Shown piece by piece: positions 8,048 through 17,962 of a stretch of 64,000 nucleotides of DNA. Both the position numbers and the translations under genes were made by a program. The notes under the pieces were generated by a model. It was given only the letters and a program-made list of their open reading frames with translations, was not told the DNA's origin and searched no databases. How positions within the stretch are numbered: the first letter of the stretch is position 1; every line of letters begins with the position of its first letter. This stretch comes from Calothrix brevissima NIES-22 (lineage in GTDB: Bacteria > Cyanobacteriota > Cyanobacteriia > Cyanobacteriales > Nostocaceae), in the NCBI RefSeq assembly GCF_002367995.1, contig NZ_AP018207.1:5135963-5199962 (forward strand). Reading direction: 5' to 3'.

Positions 8048-9529
8048 TCAAATATCTAATAAACCATACCGCTTTTGTAAAGCAAGTAGCTTCATTCTCG
8101 CTTCACCGGCATTATCAGCTAAATCGGCAAACTCGACAAAGCGCCGCAATTCTTTCTTTAATAAATTGCGTTCTACTTCCATAGTTTCCCTTTCTAAATC
8201 TGGCGGTAAGACAATCATGTCGTAAATAATGGCGCGTTCTTTTCCTGGATGGGGACGTAAAACGCGCCCGCGACGTTGGATAAACTGACGGGGATTACCA
8301 GAACTTGATAAAATCACCGCAGTTTGAATTGCGGGGATATCTACACCTTCATCTAAACAGCGAATGGCTACTAATCCTTGCAATTCTCCACTTTCAAATT
8401 GACGGCGTAAAACCTCCCTTTCTTCTAAAGAAGTATGGGTTGTATAGGTACTAACTTTATACCCCAATTCCACACCAAGAATTTTGGCTACGGCTTTGAG
8501 TTGACGCAAGGAAGAACGCTCTCCCGCTTCTTGAGAACCATCACTGCAATAAAATAAAGTGTGGGTGGTATCTTTGCGAGTCGCCATTAATTCCCGCAAA
8601 GCAGTTAACTTGTTTGATGCTGCACCAATTAATCGAGCGCGTTGCATTAACAACGGTTTTAAATCTTCGTTATTTTCAAAATCTCCCGCTTCACCATTTT
8701 CCCGTTCTCGGTACAATAAAGATCGCCCAATTCTGCGAGTTAACTTTAAATAGGCAATACTTTCGGCTTCTGTTAATTCCACCAAAATCGGATAATACAG
8801 ATAATGTACCAAAGCACCTTGAGCGATCGCATCTCTCAAAGTAAATTCAGGCTGTAGCACCGCGCCGAAATAATCAAGCAAACATTGAGTACCATCATCA
8901 TCAAAGTACCTTTCTGGCGTCGCAGATAACGCCAGCCGTAAACCAATGCGACGGGGTAAACTTTCCTCTAACTTGGGTGCGCCTAAATTATGGGCTTCAT
9001 CGCCAATAATTAAAGTTCTGTCGGGAAAATATTTCAGCTGCGACTGAAACCCCTCGCCAATTAATGTCGAATTGGTGGTAATCACCGTGACAAATTTTTG
9101 CGAACCAGAACGCAGATTATAAATTTGGGTAGAGAGTTGACTTTGCCAATTGCGGACATCAAGGAATGCTAAAATCGGCTGCAAGTTAAATTTTTCGCAT
9201 TCTCGCGCCCATTGAGTGACAAGATGACGATAGGGACATACCACCACCAAGACTTGTAAGTTAATCTGCTGGTATAATTCACAAGCGATCGCTAAAGCTG
9301 CGATCGTTTTACCACTACCAGTAGCCATTTTTAGCGTCCCTCTACCATTATTAGCAAACCAGCTTGTTATCGCTTGGCGCTGATATCCCCGCAGTTGCAG
9401 AGATTGGGGCATTTTTGGGCATCCTGGTAATGGTTTCTGCGTTTGATAACTGCCCCGATTTTCCCTTAACAATGGCAATCGTAAGCGAAAACCGGGTAGT
9501 GGCTGCACTCGATTTGGCGTCAGGTACAT
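8048..9529 (-). CDS. SF2 helicase, DNA phosphorothioation system restriction type
   Basis: A 493-residue superfamily 2 DNA helicase/translocase. Motifs in order are LRGYQRQAI (Q-like), ATGSGKT (Walker A), IIGDEAHN (DEAH box), ALSATPERYFDD (motif III), and QFIQRRGRVLRPHPGKERAIIYD (motif VI). The compact single-polypeptide layout and the N-terminal PLPGFRLRLPLLRENRGSYQT segment fit the helicase family found with Dnd modification genes, thought to act in restriction of unmodified DNA. It is on the dndD strand, about 260 bp upstream of the small ORF. The start codon ATG 9529 is preceded only 5 bp away by a heptamer array, leaving no recognisable ribosome binding site. Confidence 0.85.
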   Translation of the reverse strand: MYLTPNRVQPLPGFRLRLPLLRENRGSYQTQKPLPGCPKMPQSLQLRGYQRQAITSWFANNGRGTLKMATGSGKTIAALAIACELYQQINLQVLVVVCPYRHLVTQWARECEKFNLQPILAFLDVRNWQSQLSTQIYNLRSGSQKFVTVITTNSTLIGEGFQSQLKYFPDRTLIIGDEAHNLGAPKLEESLPRRIGLRLALSATPERYFDDDGTQCLLDYFGAVLQPEFTLRDAIAQGALVHYLYYPILVELTEAESIAYLKLTRRIGRSLLYRERENGEAGDFENNEDLKPLLMQRARLIGAASNKLTALRELMATRKDTTHTLFYCSDGSQEAGERSSLRQLKAVAKILGVELGYKVSTYTTHTSLEEREVLRRQFESGELQGLVAIRCLDEGVDIPAIQTAVILSSSGNPRQFIQRRGRVLRPHPGKERAIIYDMIVLPPDLERETMEVERNLLKKELRRFVEFADLADNAGEARMKLLALQKRYGLLDI

Positions 9530-9533
9530 AACA

Positions 9534-9570
9534 AGTCAAAAGTCAAAAGTCAAAAGTCAAAAGTCAATGG
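9534..9570. repeat. Heptanucleotide tandem array (AAAAGTC type)
   Basis: Five tandem copies of a 7-bp unit (AAAAGTC/AATGGT), a short tandemly repeated repetitive (STRR) sequence typical of Nostocales. It begins 4 bp upstream of the helicase start codon. Confidence 0.9.
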
Positions 9571-9638
9571 TAAGTTGTCTACCTCATCCCTCCCTAGCCC
9601 CTAACCCCTTTAGGCTGAGCGGAGCCGAAGCCTAGCCT

Positions 9639-10244
9639 CTAGTTATAATCACGCCAAACGGCGACTAAAGAACCTTGTACCTGTACGTGAACAGCTGGAA
9701 CTTCAATCGGCTGGTATTTTGCATTAGCGGGTTTGAGGGTAACGCGATCGCCACTGCGATAAAAGCGCTTTAATGTAGTACCATGTCCGTCAACTCTTGC
9801 AGCGACAATCGTGCCATTTTTGAGTTGATTTGGTTCTGGTACTGGACGCAAAAATACTAAATCGCCATCAGCAATTAAATCTTCAATCATGCTGTCTCCA
9901 GCTACCCGCAAAGCATAACTTTGGGGAGGTAAGGCAAAATTACTAATGTCTAAATGTTCTACAGCATCGGTAAAAGGTTCAATTAAACCTCCAGCAGCAA
10001 TCGTACCTAAAATGGGTACACCAGTAGCAACAGGACGCAAAATTCTAATAGTTCGCGCCTTACCTTCAGTCCATTCAATATAGCCTTTAGTCCGTAAATG
10101 TTCTAACCGGCTTTGAATTGGTGCTGGTGACTTTAAATTCATCGCTTGCATCATTTGCCGAATTGAAGGCGAATGCTGATGAGTGCGGATGTATTCTCCC
10201 AGCCATTCATACAATTCTTGTTGAGCTTCTGTTAAACGTTCCAT
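9639..10244 (-). CDS. lexA: LexA repressor/peptidase
   Basis: A 201-residue LexA. The N-terminal winged-helix domain covers about 1-70 (SPSIRQMMQAMNLKSPAPIQSRLEHL). The S24 peptidase domain has the self-cleavage bond Ala84-Gly85 (TIAAGG), nucleophile Ser118 in GDSM and general base Lys159 in TTLKRF. All catalytic parts are present, so RecA-stimulated autocleavage is plausible, unlike some cyanobacterial LexA proteins that have lost it. A LexA-box-like dyad lies 33-46 bp upstream of the start, suggesting autoregulation. The TAG stop sits at the edge of CCTAGCCTCTAG heptamers. Confidence 0.95.
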   Translation of the reverse strand: MERLTEAQQELYEWLGEYIRTHQHSPSIRQMMQAMNLKSPAPIQSRLEHLRTKGYIEWTEGKARTIRILRPVATGVPILGTIAAGGLIEPFTDAVEHLDISNFALPPQSYALRVAGDSMIEDLIADGDLVFLRPVPEPNQLKNGTIVAARVDGHGTTLKRFYRSGDRVTLKPANAKYQPIEVPAVHVQVQGSLVAVWRDYN

Positions 10245-10276
10245 AATTTTGTTGGGAAGTATTTACAAATGTCCCT

Positions 10277-10290
10277 AGAACATTAGTACT
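10277..10290. promoter_or_regulatory. Candidate LexA box upstream of lexA
   Basis: AGAACATTAGTACT; on the lexA strand this reads AGTACTAATGTTCT, which fits the cyanobacterial LexA consensus RGTAC-N3-DGTWCB as I recall it. It lies 33-46 bp upstream of the lexA start codon, suiting autoregulation. Confidence 0.65.
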
Positions 10291-10520
10291 ACATAAAATC
10301 CCATATAAGCAAGATGAAAGTGAAAATATATCTGGTAAATCTCTTTAACTTTGAAAATTGATTGATGAAGCTAGGTAAAAGTAAAGAAACCAGATAATGG
10401 ATGAGTTCGTTTATAAGAAGTTATTTAAGACTACTGTAGCAGTTTTGTTGGGAATGAAAGATATATTAAAAAAATAAAAGGCAAAAGCATGATATTTTTA
10501 CCATGTCCTTTGCCTTTTCC
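10291..10520. other. Intergenic DNA upstream of lexA
   Basis: AT-rich, probably holding the lexA promoter. No gene, RNA or strong hairpin was recognised. Confidence 0.5.
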
Positions 10521-10580
10521 AGTCGTCAACAGTCAACAGTCAACAGTCAACAGTCAACAGTCAACCGTCAACCGTCAACA
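10521..10580. repeat. Heptanucleotide tandem array (CAACAGT type)
   Basis: About eight tandem GTCAACA units with GTCAACC variants at the end, close to the argF stop codon (10592). Confidence 0.95.
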
Positions 10581-10591
10581 TTCTTCATTCT

Positions 10592-11512
10592 TTATTCTGC
10601 GCCTAAAATACTAGCTAACAAAGCCTTTTGGGCGTGCATTCGATTTTCCGCCTGATCCCAAACCCGTGATTGAGAACCTTCGATAACTGCTTCGGTAATT
10701 TCTTCACCGCGATGGGCTGGTAAGCAGTGTAAAACAATAGCTTTGGGGTCAGCAAGACTTAATAAATGCTCAGAAATTTGGTAAGGTTGGAAAATCGGGA
10801 AGCGATCGTCTGCTTCTGCTTCTTGTCCCATACTTGCCCAAACATCAGTGTAAAGTACAGCTGCACCTTTAGCGGCGATTTCTGGGTCATGGGTGAGGAG
10901 AACTTCAGTTTGATGATTAGCGATCGCTCTGGCTTGTTCTACAATGGCGCTATCGGGTTCATAACCTTGAGGCGTCGCGATTCTCACATTCATTCCCGCC
11001 AAAGCACAACCCAACATTAAAGAATTGGCGACATTATTACCATCGCCTACATAGGTTAAAGTCAACCCTTTCAGGCTACCAAAACACTCTTGAATCGTCA
11101 TTAAATCTGCCAATATCTGACAAGGATGTTCCGCATCAGTCAGCGCATTAATTACCGGAATCTTGGCATAGTTAGCAAAAGTTTCCAACTCATGTTGTGC
11201 AAAAGTGCGAATTGCTAATACATCTAGGTATCGATCCAACACCCTAGCTGTATCTTGTACTGGTTCTCCACGGCTCACTTGGGTAACATTAGGATTGAGA
11301 TCAATTACCTGTCCACCCAATTGATACATTGCTACTGTAAAACTCACTCGCGTGCGAGTTGAAGCTTTAGAAAACAACAATCCCAAAACCTTATTACAAT
11401 GCAACTTGAGCTTTTGGGATTTGAGTTGAGATGCTAATTGCAGAAGTTCCTGAAGTTCTGTAGAACTCAGATCCGCCAGACTTAATAAATCTCGTCCGTT
11501 CAACGCTACCAT
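10592..11512 (-). CDS. argF: Ornithine carbamoyltransferase
   Basis: A 306-residue enzyme that makes citrulline from ornithine and carbamoyl phosphate in arginine synthesis. The carbamoyl-phosphate loop is STRTR at 51-55, with HPCQILAD further on, and the ornithine loop HCLPAHRGEEIT sits near 264-275. These distinguish it from aspartate carbamoyltransferase. The length is usual for bacterial ArgF. It is a single gene: the upstream neighbour is a divergent tRNA-Thr, and an STRR array follows the stop codon. Confidence 0.96.
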   Translation of the reverse strand: MVALNGRDLLSLADLSSTELQELLQLASQLKSQKLKLHCNKVLGLLFSKASTRTRVSFTVAMYQLGGQVIDLNPNVTQVSRGEPVQDTARVLDRYLDVLAIRTFAQHELETFANYAKIPVINALTDAEHPCQILADLMTIQECFGSLKGLTLTYVGDGNNVANSLMLGCALAGMNVRIATPQGYEPDSAIVEQARAIANHQTEVLLTHDPEIAAKGAAVLYTDVWASMGQEAEADDRFPIFQPYQISEHLLSLADPKAIVLHCLPAHRGEEITEAVIEGSQSRVWDQAENRMHAQKALLASILGAE

Positions 11513-11621
11513 GCTTTGTGAATCTGTAAAGAACCAGTGATGTTTTTCTATGCCTTGAGCCAGCTCTATGAAAAATTATCGCTTTAAAACTCTACCAGAT
11601 ATTCTGGTGTTGGGGGGAGAT

Positions 11622-11650
11622 GGTCAACAGTCAACAGTCAACAGTCAACA
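11622..11650. repeat. Heptanucleotide tandem array (CAACAGT type)
   Basis: Four GTCAACA units between argF and the tRNA-Thr gene. Confidence 0.9.
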
Positions 11651-11737
11651 AAAAATTTTCTGAGCTTTTGCTAGACAATAAACTTGTTTATGCTATAATT
11701 CAAAATCGGTGAGTGCTTAAAGCGCTTCGCAAAAAAC

Positions 11738-11809
11738 GCCAGCATAGCACAGTGGTAGTGCATCCGACTTGTAATCGGAAGGTCGTCGGTTCAAATCCGA
11801 CTGCTGGCT
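11738..11809 (+). tRNA. trnT: tRNA-Thr (anticodon TGT)
   Basis: A 72-nt cloverleaf. The acceptor GCCAGCA pairs with TGCTGGC (11802-11808), with discriminator T at 11809. The D stem is GCAC/GTGC, the anticodon stem TCCGA/TCGGA encloses loop CTTGTAA (anticodon TGT at 11770-11772), and the T arm is GTCGG-TTCAAAT-CCGAC. CCA is not encoded. The anticodon reads ACA and related Thr codons. Confidence 0.97.
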
Positions 11810-12328
11810 TTATTTGTACATTCTGTCGATTGCCAAATTATTTGTCCGCGTTGACAGATTCCTGTGTTGTGACAAACAATAGTGAACCAGCATTTTAATT
11901 AATTATAAGCTTCATCAGTTTTAAACCGACAACTTTGCAATCTTTCAACCCGCCTTAAACTGTCAAGTCCTCATACTAGACTGGGGAAAATTTTTTATGT
12001 TCTTTTTTGCCTCCACAGAAAATCGAGCAACTAGAGAAGATTTTATGGCGCAGCCTTCCCCAGTTGCGTCAATGTTCACAGTCTCGGTTTTTTGTTAACT
12101 ATCGCTTGATATTCAAGACAGTCGCTACTAGCGCAGCAAGCCTAATTTATTGGATTGAGTAATCATAGACTATGTTTATGGTTTATCGATTTTCTAGATG
12201 GTTTGAACCCAACATTTTCAGCTTGCGGCGCTACTTTTTTCTCTTTCCTTCCTGTTCTTTGTGTACTACCCTCCGGGTTTTGCTTTGCAGTACGCGGTTG
12301 GTTTTTCCACCCGTAAGTGTTGATAGTT
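11810..12328. other. 519-bp intergenic stretch
   Basis: Between tRNA-Thr and the end of metH. I see no supportable ORF, RNA or strong hairpin. It includes runs such as CCCTCCGGGTTTTGC near 12270. Confidence 0.5.
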
Positions 12329-15300
12329 CTAAGCGCTAAAGTACTTCGCTACTGGGTGATAAGTAATAATCGCCGTTGTAGACTGTTCTGGATAAAGCTG
12401 TTCGCTCTCATCCATATAGAGATTAATCCTATCAGTCCCCAACAACTCCAGCTGCTTGTATTGATCCTGAATATTCGGACAAGCCGGATAGCCAAAACTA
12501 TACCGCGAACCCCGATAACGTTGCGCCAAAATATCCCGAATATTATTCGGTTCCTCAGCCGTAAAGCCTAACTCCTGACGAATCCTAGCGTGTGTCCATT
12601 CCGCCAAAGCTTCCGCTACCTGCACCGCCAAACCGTGGAAATACAGATAATCTGTGTATTGATTATCTGCAAATAACTTCTGCGCGTACTCCGTCGCAAT
12701 CTCTCCCACAGTTACCGCTTGCATGGGGAACACATCAATGATTCCCGATTCCTTCGGTGCAAAGAAATCTGCAATACACAGTCTGCTAAAAGACTTCTGT
12801 CTAGGAAACTCAAAACTTGCTTTTACCTCTGTGTTCTCTACGCCTCTGTGGTTTGATTCATAAACATACAAAGTATTCCCCTCAGCCTGACAAGGAAAAT
12901 ACCCATAAACTACCTGAGGATGCAACAAATTTTCCTCAATAATCCGCCGTTTCCATTGTTCCAAAACTGGATAAACCTTCTCAGCTAAAAAAGCTTGATA
13001 TTCTTCCTTAGTTTGCTCCTTAGGTTTGCGGAATTGCCATTGTCCAGCTATCAAAGCTTGCAAATCTAAATACCAGAATAATTCTTCTAAAGAAATATCG
13101 CTAGGCTGTAATAACTTCGTTCCCCAAAAAGGCGGTGTGGGACGTTCAATATCTACCGCTACAGCTTCAGAACGTCTGGTATCTGCTGCAATTTTCTCCC
13201 CTGAATTTTGAGTATTCTTGGTAGATTTCTTAGACTGAGATTCTGACTTTTTGGTAGTAACTGCTGCATCATCGCCAATTTCATCCAAAAAGCCTTGTAA
13301 ATTATCCCATTTACCTGCTGCTTTGGCTGGCATTAATTTATCCATGAAATGCAAGTCAGAGAACGCATCTTTGCCATAAATAACTTTACCTTTATAGGTA
13401 TTTTGGCAATCTTGATGGACAAATTTCGGAGTCAGCGCTGCACCACCTAAAATCACCGGGACAGTAATTCCTTTTTCGTTAAATACCTCCAAATTTTCTT
13501 TCATGAAGGCGGTAGATTTTACCAGCAACCCACTCATAGCAATACAATCAGCTTGATGCTGTTCGTAAGCTTGAATGATGTTTTCTACTGACTGTTTGAT
13601 GCCCAAATTAATGACTTTGTAGCCATTATTAGAAAGAATGATATCCACGAGGTTTTTACCAATATCATGGACATCCCCTTTAACTGTGGCAATAATCACA
13701 CTTCCTTTAGCATTATTCCCTGCCTCCGACTTTTCCATGAACGGTTCGAGATAAGCTACCGCCGCTTTCATGGTTTCCGCCGATTGCAAGACAAAGGGTA
13801 GCTGCATTTGTCCGGAACCGAACAACTCACCCACAACTTTCATCCCATCTAGGAGAAAGGTGTTGATAATTTCCAAGGGGGGATATTGTTCTAAGGCTTT
13901 AGTTAGCTGCGCTTCTAAACCAATGCGTTCGCCATCAATAATATGACGTTTGAGGCGTTCTTCGATGGGGAGGCTTTCATCCACACCTTTGTTGCGTTTT
14001 GTCGTCACCCCAGCAAAAACTGTAGTCAGTTCTCCTAAAGGATCGTACACGCAGACATCACCCTCAAATCGCCGTTCATCATAAATCAACTGGCGACAAA
14101 CTTCTTGATGTTGTGGTTCAATCTTCGCTAATGGTAAAATCTTGCTAGCGCTGACAATGGCTGCATCCATTCCCGCAGTCATCGCCTCGTGTAAAAACAT
14201 CGAGTTGAGCACAATCCGCGCGGCTGGATTTAAACCAAAGGAAATATTTGATACGCCCAAAATTACATGACATCCGGGCAATTCTTGACGAATTCTGCGA
14301 ATTGCTGCAATTGTCGCTTTGCCATTCTCCCTATCTTCTTCAATCCCGGTAGAAATAGGTAAAGCTAAGGTGTCAAAGAAAATTTCTGTCGGCGGGATAC
14401 CATATTCTACAGCTTGACGATAGGCACGTTGGGCGATCGCAAATTTTTTCTCAGCAGTTCGCGCCATCCCCTCTTCGTCTATTGTGCCAATTACTACCCC
14501 CGCACCGTATTTCTTCGCTAATTCCAGCACCTTCAAGAAACGCGGTTCCCCATCTTCGTAGTTAGTCGAGTTGAGTAAGCACTTACCACCAGCAACTTTT
14601 AAACCCGCTTCCATTTTTTCCCATTCGGTGGAATCGAGCATCAAGGGTAATGTAACATTATTCACAATGCGCGAAACGAGTTCGTGCATATCCTTGACAC
14701 CATCGCGCCCTACGTAATCGACGTTAACATCAAGCACATGGGCACCTTCTTTCACCTGGGATCTCGCCATTGATACCAAGCCATCCCAATCTTCCGCATT
14801 CAGCAATTCACGGCATTTTTTGGAACCGCTAGCGTTGAGGCGTTCGCCGACAATTAAGAAAGAATTATCTTGGTCGTAAGGCTGAGTCGTATAAATTGAT
14901 GCTGCCGCAGGTTCTAAACTCGGCTGTCTTACCTTCGGCTTTAAATCTTGGGCAATTTCTGCTAATTGTTGAATGTGTTCTGGTCTTGTCCCACAGCAAC
15001 CCCCAATCACTTGGACACCCAAATCTTCAACAAAGTGCATCAACGCCATCCGTAATTCCATCGGTGTCAAGCGGTAATGTGCTTGACCGCCGACATTCTC
15101 CGGTAAACCCGCATTAGGAATACAAGAAACCACAAAAGGCGAATGTTCTGCCAAATATTTAATATGTGGCTTCATTAAATCCGGGCCTGTGGCACAGTTT
15201 AATCCCAGAATATCAATAGGGTATGGTGCCAAAATTGTCAGTACGGCACTGATTTCCGTACCTACCAACATTGTCCCCATACTTTCCATTGTCACCGATA

Positions 15301-15877
15301 CCATCAACGGCCGGCGATCGCCTTTTTTGGCAAAAACCTCTTCAATCCCATTCAGCGCGGCTTTAATTTGCAATACATCCTGACAAGTTTCCACAAGAAA
15401 GATATCAACCCCGCCATCCCACAAAGCCTCTGCTTGTTCGGCAAAAGCAGTCTTTAAGGTGTCAAAGTCAATATGTCCCAAGGTAGGAAGTTTAGTAGTA
15501 GGGCCAATGGAACCCGCCACAAACCGGGGTTTTTCTGGTGTAGAAAATTCCGCCGCTACAGATTTGGCTAGTTCAGCAGCTTTCTTGTTGAGGTAATATG
15601 TCTGTTCTGCTAAGTCATATTCTGCCAAAACAATCGAAGTCGCACCAAAAGTATCCGTTTCAATCACATCTGCACCAGCAGCGAGAAAATCGCGGTGAAC
15701 CTTGGCGACAGCTTCCGGTTTAGTGTGGACTAAATATTCATTACAACCTTCATACTGAGGGCCACCAAAGTCATCAGCCGTCAGGTTTTGTGTTTGCAAA
15801 TTAGTCCCCATCGCACCGTCAAAGACGATAACCGGGCTATCTGGACTATGTAAGCGTTCAAGAAAAGGATGTTTCAT
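12329..15877 (-). CDS. metH: Cobalamin-dependent methionine synthase
   Basis: A 1182-residue, four-module MetH that transfers methyl from 5-methyltetrahydrofolate to homocysteine. The homocysteine domain (about 1-320) has the zinc cysteines NCATG and GGCCGT. The pterin-binding domain spans about 335-620. The B12 domain (about 650-890) has DVHDIGKN, whose His ligates cobalt. The C-terminal activation (AdoMet) domain follows after a low-complexity Ser/Lys linker (about 870-910). The peptide [11 protein letters not shown] in the activation domain is encoded by CTCTGTG-type repeat sequence (see findings). Length fits cyanobacterial MetH. I saw no riboswitch in the 200 bp upstream. Confidence 0.97.
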   Translation of the reverse strand: MKHPFLERLHSPDSPVIVFDGAMGTNLQTQNLTADDFGGPQYEGCNEYLVHTKPEAVAKVHRDFLAAGADVIETDTFGATSIVLAEYDLAEQTYYLNKKAAELAKSVAAEFSTPEKPRFVAGSIGPTTKLPTLGHIDFDTLKTAFAEQAEALWDGGVDIFLVETCQDVLQIKAALNGIEEVFAKKGDRRPLMVSVTMESMGTMLVGTEISAVLTILAPYPIDILGLNCATGPDLMKPHIKYLAEHSPFVVSCIPNAGLPENVGGQAHYRLTPMELRMALMHFVEDLGVQVIGGCCGTRPEHIQQLAEIAQDLKPKVRQPSLEPAAASIYTTQPYDQDNSFLIVGERLNASGSKKCRELLNAEDWDGLVSMARSQVKEGAHVLDVNVDYVGRDGVKDMHELVSRIVNNVTLPLMLDSTEWEKMEAGLKVAGGKCLLNSTNYEDGEPRFLKVLELAKKYGAGVVIGTIDEEGMARTAEKKFAIAQRAYRQAVEYGIPPTEIFFDTLALPISTGIEEDRENGKATIAAIRRIRQELPGCHVILGVSNISFGLNPAARIVLNSMFLHEAMTAGMDAAIVSASKILPLAKIEPQHQEVCRQLIYDERRFEGDVCVYDPLGELTTVFAGVTTKRNKGVDESLPIEERLKRHIIDGERIGLEAQLTKALEQYPPLEIINTFLLDGMKVVGELFGSGQMQLPFVLQSAETMKAAVAYLEPFMEKSEAGNNAKGSVIIATVKGDVHDIGKNLVDIILSNNGYKVINLGIKQSVENIIQAYEQHQADCIAMSGLLVKSTAFMKENLEVFNEKGITVPVILGGAALTPKFVHQDCQNTYKGKVIYGKDAFSDLHFMDKLMPAKAAGKWDNLQGFLDEIGDDAAVTTKKSESQSKKSTKNTQNSGEKIAADTRRSEAVAVDIERPTPPFWGTKLLQPSDISLEELFWYLDLQALIAGQWQFRKPKEQTKEEYQAFLAEKVYPVLEQWKRRIIEENLLHPQVVYGYFPCQAEGNTLYVYESNHRGVENTEVKASFEFPRQKSFSRLCIADFFAPKESGIIDVFPMQAVTVGEIATEYAQKLFADNQYTDYLYFHGLAVQVAEALAEWTHARIRQELGFTAEEPNNIRDILAQRYRGSRYSFGYPACPNIQDQYKQLELLGTDRINLYMDESEQLYPEQSTTAIITYHPVAKYFSA

Positions 15878-15998
15878 GTTTTCCGTGCGGAAATAATGTT
15901 AGTCGTGTTTTATGAGACTTAACTTATTATTTCTAAAATTTACAAACTTTTGCCACCTTGGAATAAATTTGCACAGGGTGAAAGAAAATTATGGTTAG

Positions 15999-16075
15999 GA
16001 GTCAAGAGTCCATAGTCAAAAGTCCATAGTTGAGAATTGATTGACCATTGACTGTTGACTGTTGACTGTTGACCA
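15999..16075. repeat. Heptanucleotide tandem array (mixed GTCAAAA / GACTGTT)
   Basis: GTCAAGAGTCCATAGTCAAAAGTCC units on the left, then TTGACTG units on the right, ending just before the stop of the alpha/beta hydrolase at 16079. Confidence 0.85.
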
Positions 16076-16078
16076 ACA

Positions 16079-16978
16079 TCAATTATCCCTGGATCGCTCG
16101 TTAATCCAATCTTGTAAAATCGGATTGACTAATTCCGGTGCTTCATCTTGGGGGCAATGTCCTACCCCTTCTAAAGGAATAAACTTCAATACTTGGGGAT
16201 AATCAGCTAACTCTCTACCTAAATCTACTGGTTCCCAAGGGTCAGATGTTCCCCAAATAATCATAGCCGGACAAGGTAGCACGGGAAGTAAATCTTCCGG
16301 TAAGGGGCCGCGAGAATAACTGGTAAAGGCTAAAAATACAGCTACTGCACCAGGATCTTGCGCTGGGGCGGTTAAAATATCTACTAACTCGTCTGTGACT
16401 GCTTCAGAGTTAGCGTAGGCTTGGAGGAGAATTTTCCTAACTGTTGTGGGTTTGGCAATTTGATTAAAAAAGAACTTGCCAATGGGTTTGAGCGATAATA
16501 TATTTTGCAATAAAGGTGCGCCCAGGCGACGAGATAAGGGTAAAGTTGCTCGTTTGCGATCGTGTAATAGTCTTAAAGAACAGTTAATTAATGCTAATCC
16601 TAAGGCAATCTCTGGGTTGCTGACTGCTGCTTGCATCGCCACAATACAGCCAATGGAATTTCCCACTAAAAATGCAGGTTCCCCTACTACTTCCCGACAA
16701 AAATCCGCTACTTGCTGTCCCCAGGTTTCTAGGGTGTAGTTAATTTTTTTACCTGGTTCTGGTTTAGCTGAACTGCCAAAGCCGATCAAATCTATGGCAT
16801 AAACGCGACAATTTTCTGCTAACACTGGTATATTTTGCCGCCAATGCTGCCAGGAAGCGCCAAAACCATGTACTAATACTACAGCCGGGCCAATACTTCC
16901 TTGGCTTTGGTAGCAGATGGGGAAACCTTGCCAAATCCAAGTTTTTGTGGCGGTAAATGTGGTTTGAAGATTTGTCAT
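16079..16978 (-). CDS. Alpha/beta-fold hydrolase
   Basis: A 299-residue alpha/beta hydrolase. The oxyanion-hole motif HGFG is at 37-40 and the nucleophile elbow GNSIG has Ser108. The acid lies in WGTSDPWEP (near 245) and the histidine in GVGHCPQDE (near 272), so the triad is complete. It resembles cyanobacterial hydrolases related to chlorophyll-handling esterases, but the substrate cannot be read from the sequence. It stands alone. The stop codon lies immediately next to an STRR array. Confidence 0.9.
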   Translation of the reverse strand: MTNLQTTFTATKTWIWQGFPICYQSQGSIGPAVVLVHGFGASWQHWRQNIPVLAENCRVYAIDLIGFGSSAKPEPGKKINYTLETWGQQVADFCREVVGEPAFLVGNSIGCIVAMQAAVSNPEIALGLALINCSLRLLHDRKRATLPLSRRLGAPLLQNILSLKPIGKFFFNQIAKPTTVRKILLQAYANSEAVTDELVDILTAPAQDPGAVAVFLAFTSYSRGPLPEDLLPVLPCPAMIIWGTSDPWEPVDLGRELADYPQVLKFIPLEGVGHCPQDEAPELVNPILQDWINERSRDN

Positions 16979-17962
16979 AATAGTTGATAAATTATGTATT
17001 TCACAATTAGACCGAAATGTCTTACCGCAGCTATTTTTCAGGATTTAAAATCATTTTGATGCTGAGGCTGTGCTGCTAGTACGGCTAGCTCTGAATTTGT
17101 CATTACTTGCTCATAGGGATTTTATGAATTTGTAAATTAGTAGCTGATGGCAGCCGCTTTGTACTAGCTCTCATGAAGTTGTATACATAAATTTATGTGT
17201 AAAATATAACATGGTACTATAATTTTTTCCTACTACTTCAAATTTAGTAAAGTAGTTAGTAAGACAATATTTATACTTTAAAATTAACCGCTATCAAACA
17301 GAACTGTCTGCATAACAGAGTATTTATCTTGGCTGGCAGCAGTTAAATATCTCACAAAATTATGTTGATGATGTGTAATTTATCATCGCCATCAGGTCAA
17401 TAGATAGTATTATTGCTATAGGTATATAGTAATTGGTAAATTTATTACAAAGGTTTTGATGGTCAATGATACCACGGAAATCTAGCGAAAATTGCCAATT
17501 ATTTGGGTTTAATCGCGGAATTTATTGCTAATCTGCTCTAATATAATAACGCTCGCTAGGAAAAAGGTAATTGCAACAAGCAACTAGATTATTCATTAAA
17601 TTCCCTACATTAACCTACAATTAAGTTTTCGTAAAGAATGAATTAATCATGCTTGGTACAGAGCAACTATTGCTAGTATTGATTACAGCAATTCTACGGT
17701 AATTATAAAACTTCTACATTAGCTCAGATTCTGCGATCGCGACCTAGTTGTTTTAGCTGCGTAAAACTGCCAATGATATCTAGTTCAATTTTCCAGGATT
17801 AGTATCAGTATGAGATTCAGTAGTTTTACAATTTACGCTAGCGAGATTAGTCCATAAAATGAGGACTTATTGAGCATCTGCCAAGGAGTGGTTTGCAACT
17901 AGGAAACTGACGCTGAATTTGCCGCAATTTTTTTTGTTGCTAGTTCCTCCAAACCTAAACCC
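16979..17962. other. 984-bp intergenic stretch with no supportable gene
   Basis: AT-rich with one HIP1-like GCGATCGC near 17738. I see no ORF with coding character and no RNA or strong hairpin. It may carry divergent promoters for the hydrolase and the redoxin gene. Confidence 0.5.

Noticed and set aside
15878-16078. Riboswitch upstream of metH
   Set aside because: The short gap holds heptamer arrays and no conserved cobalamin or SAM riboswitch pattern that I could recognise.
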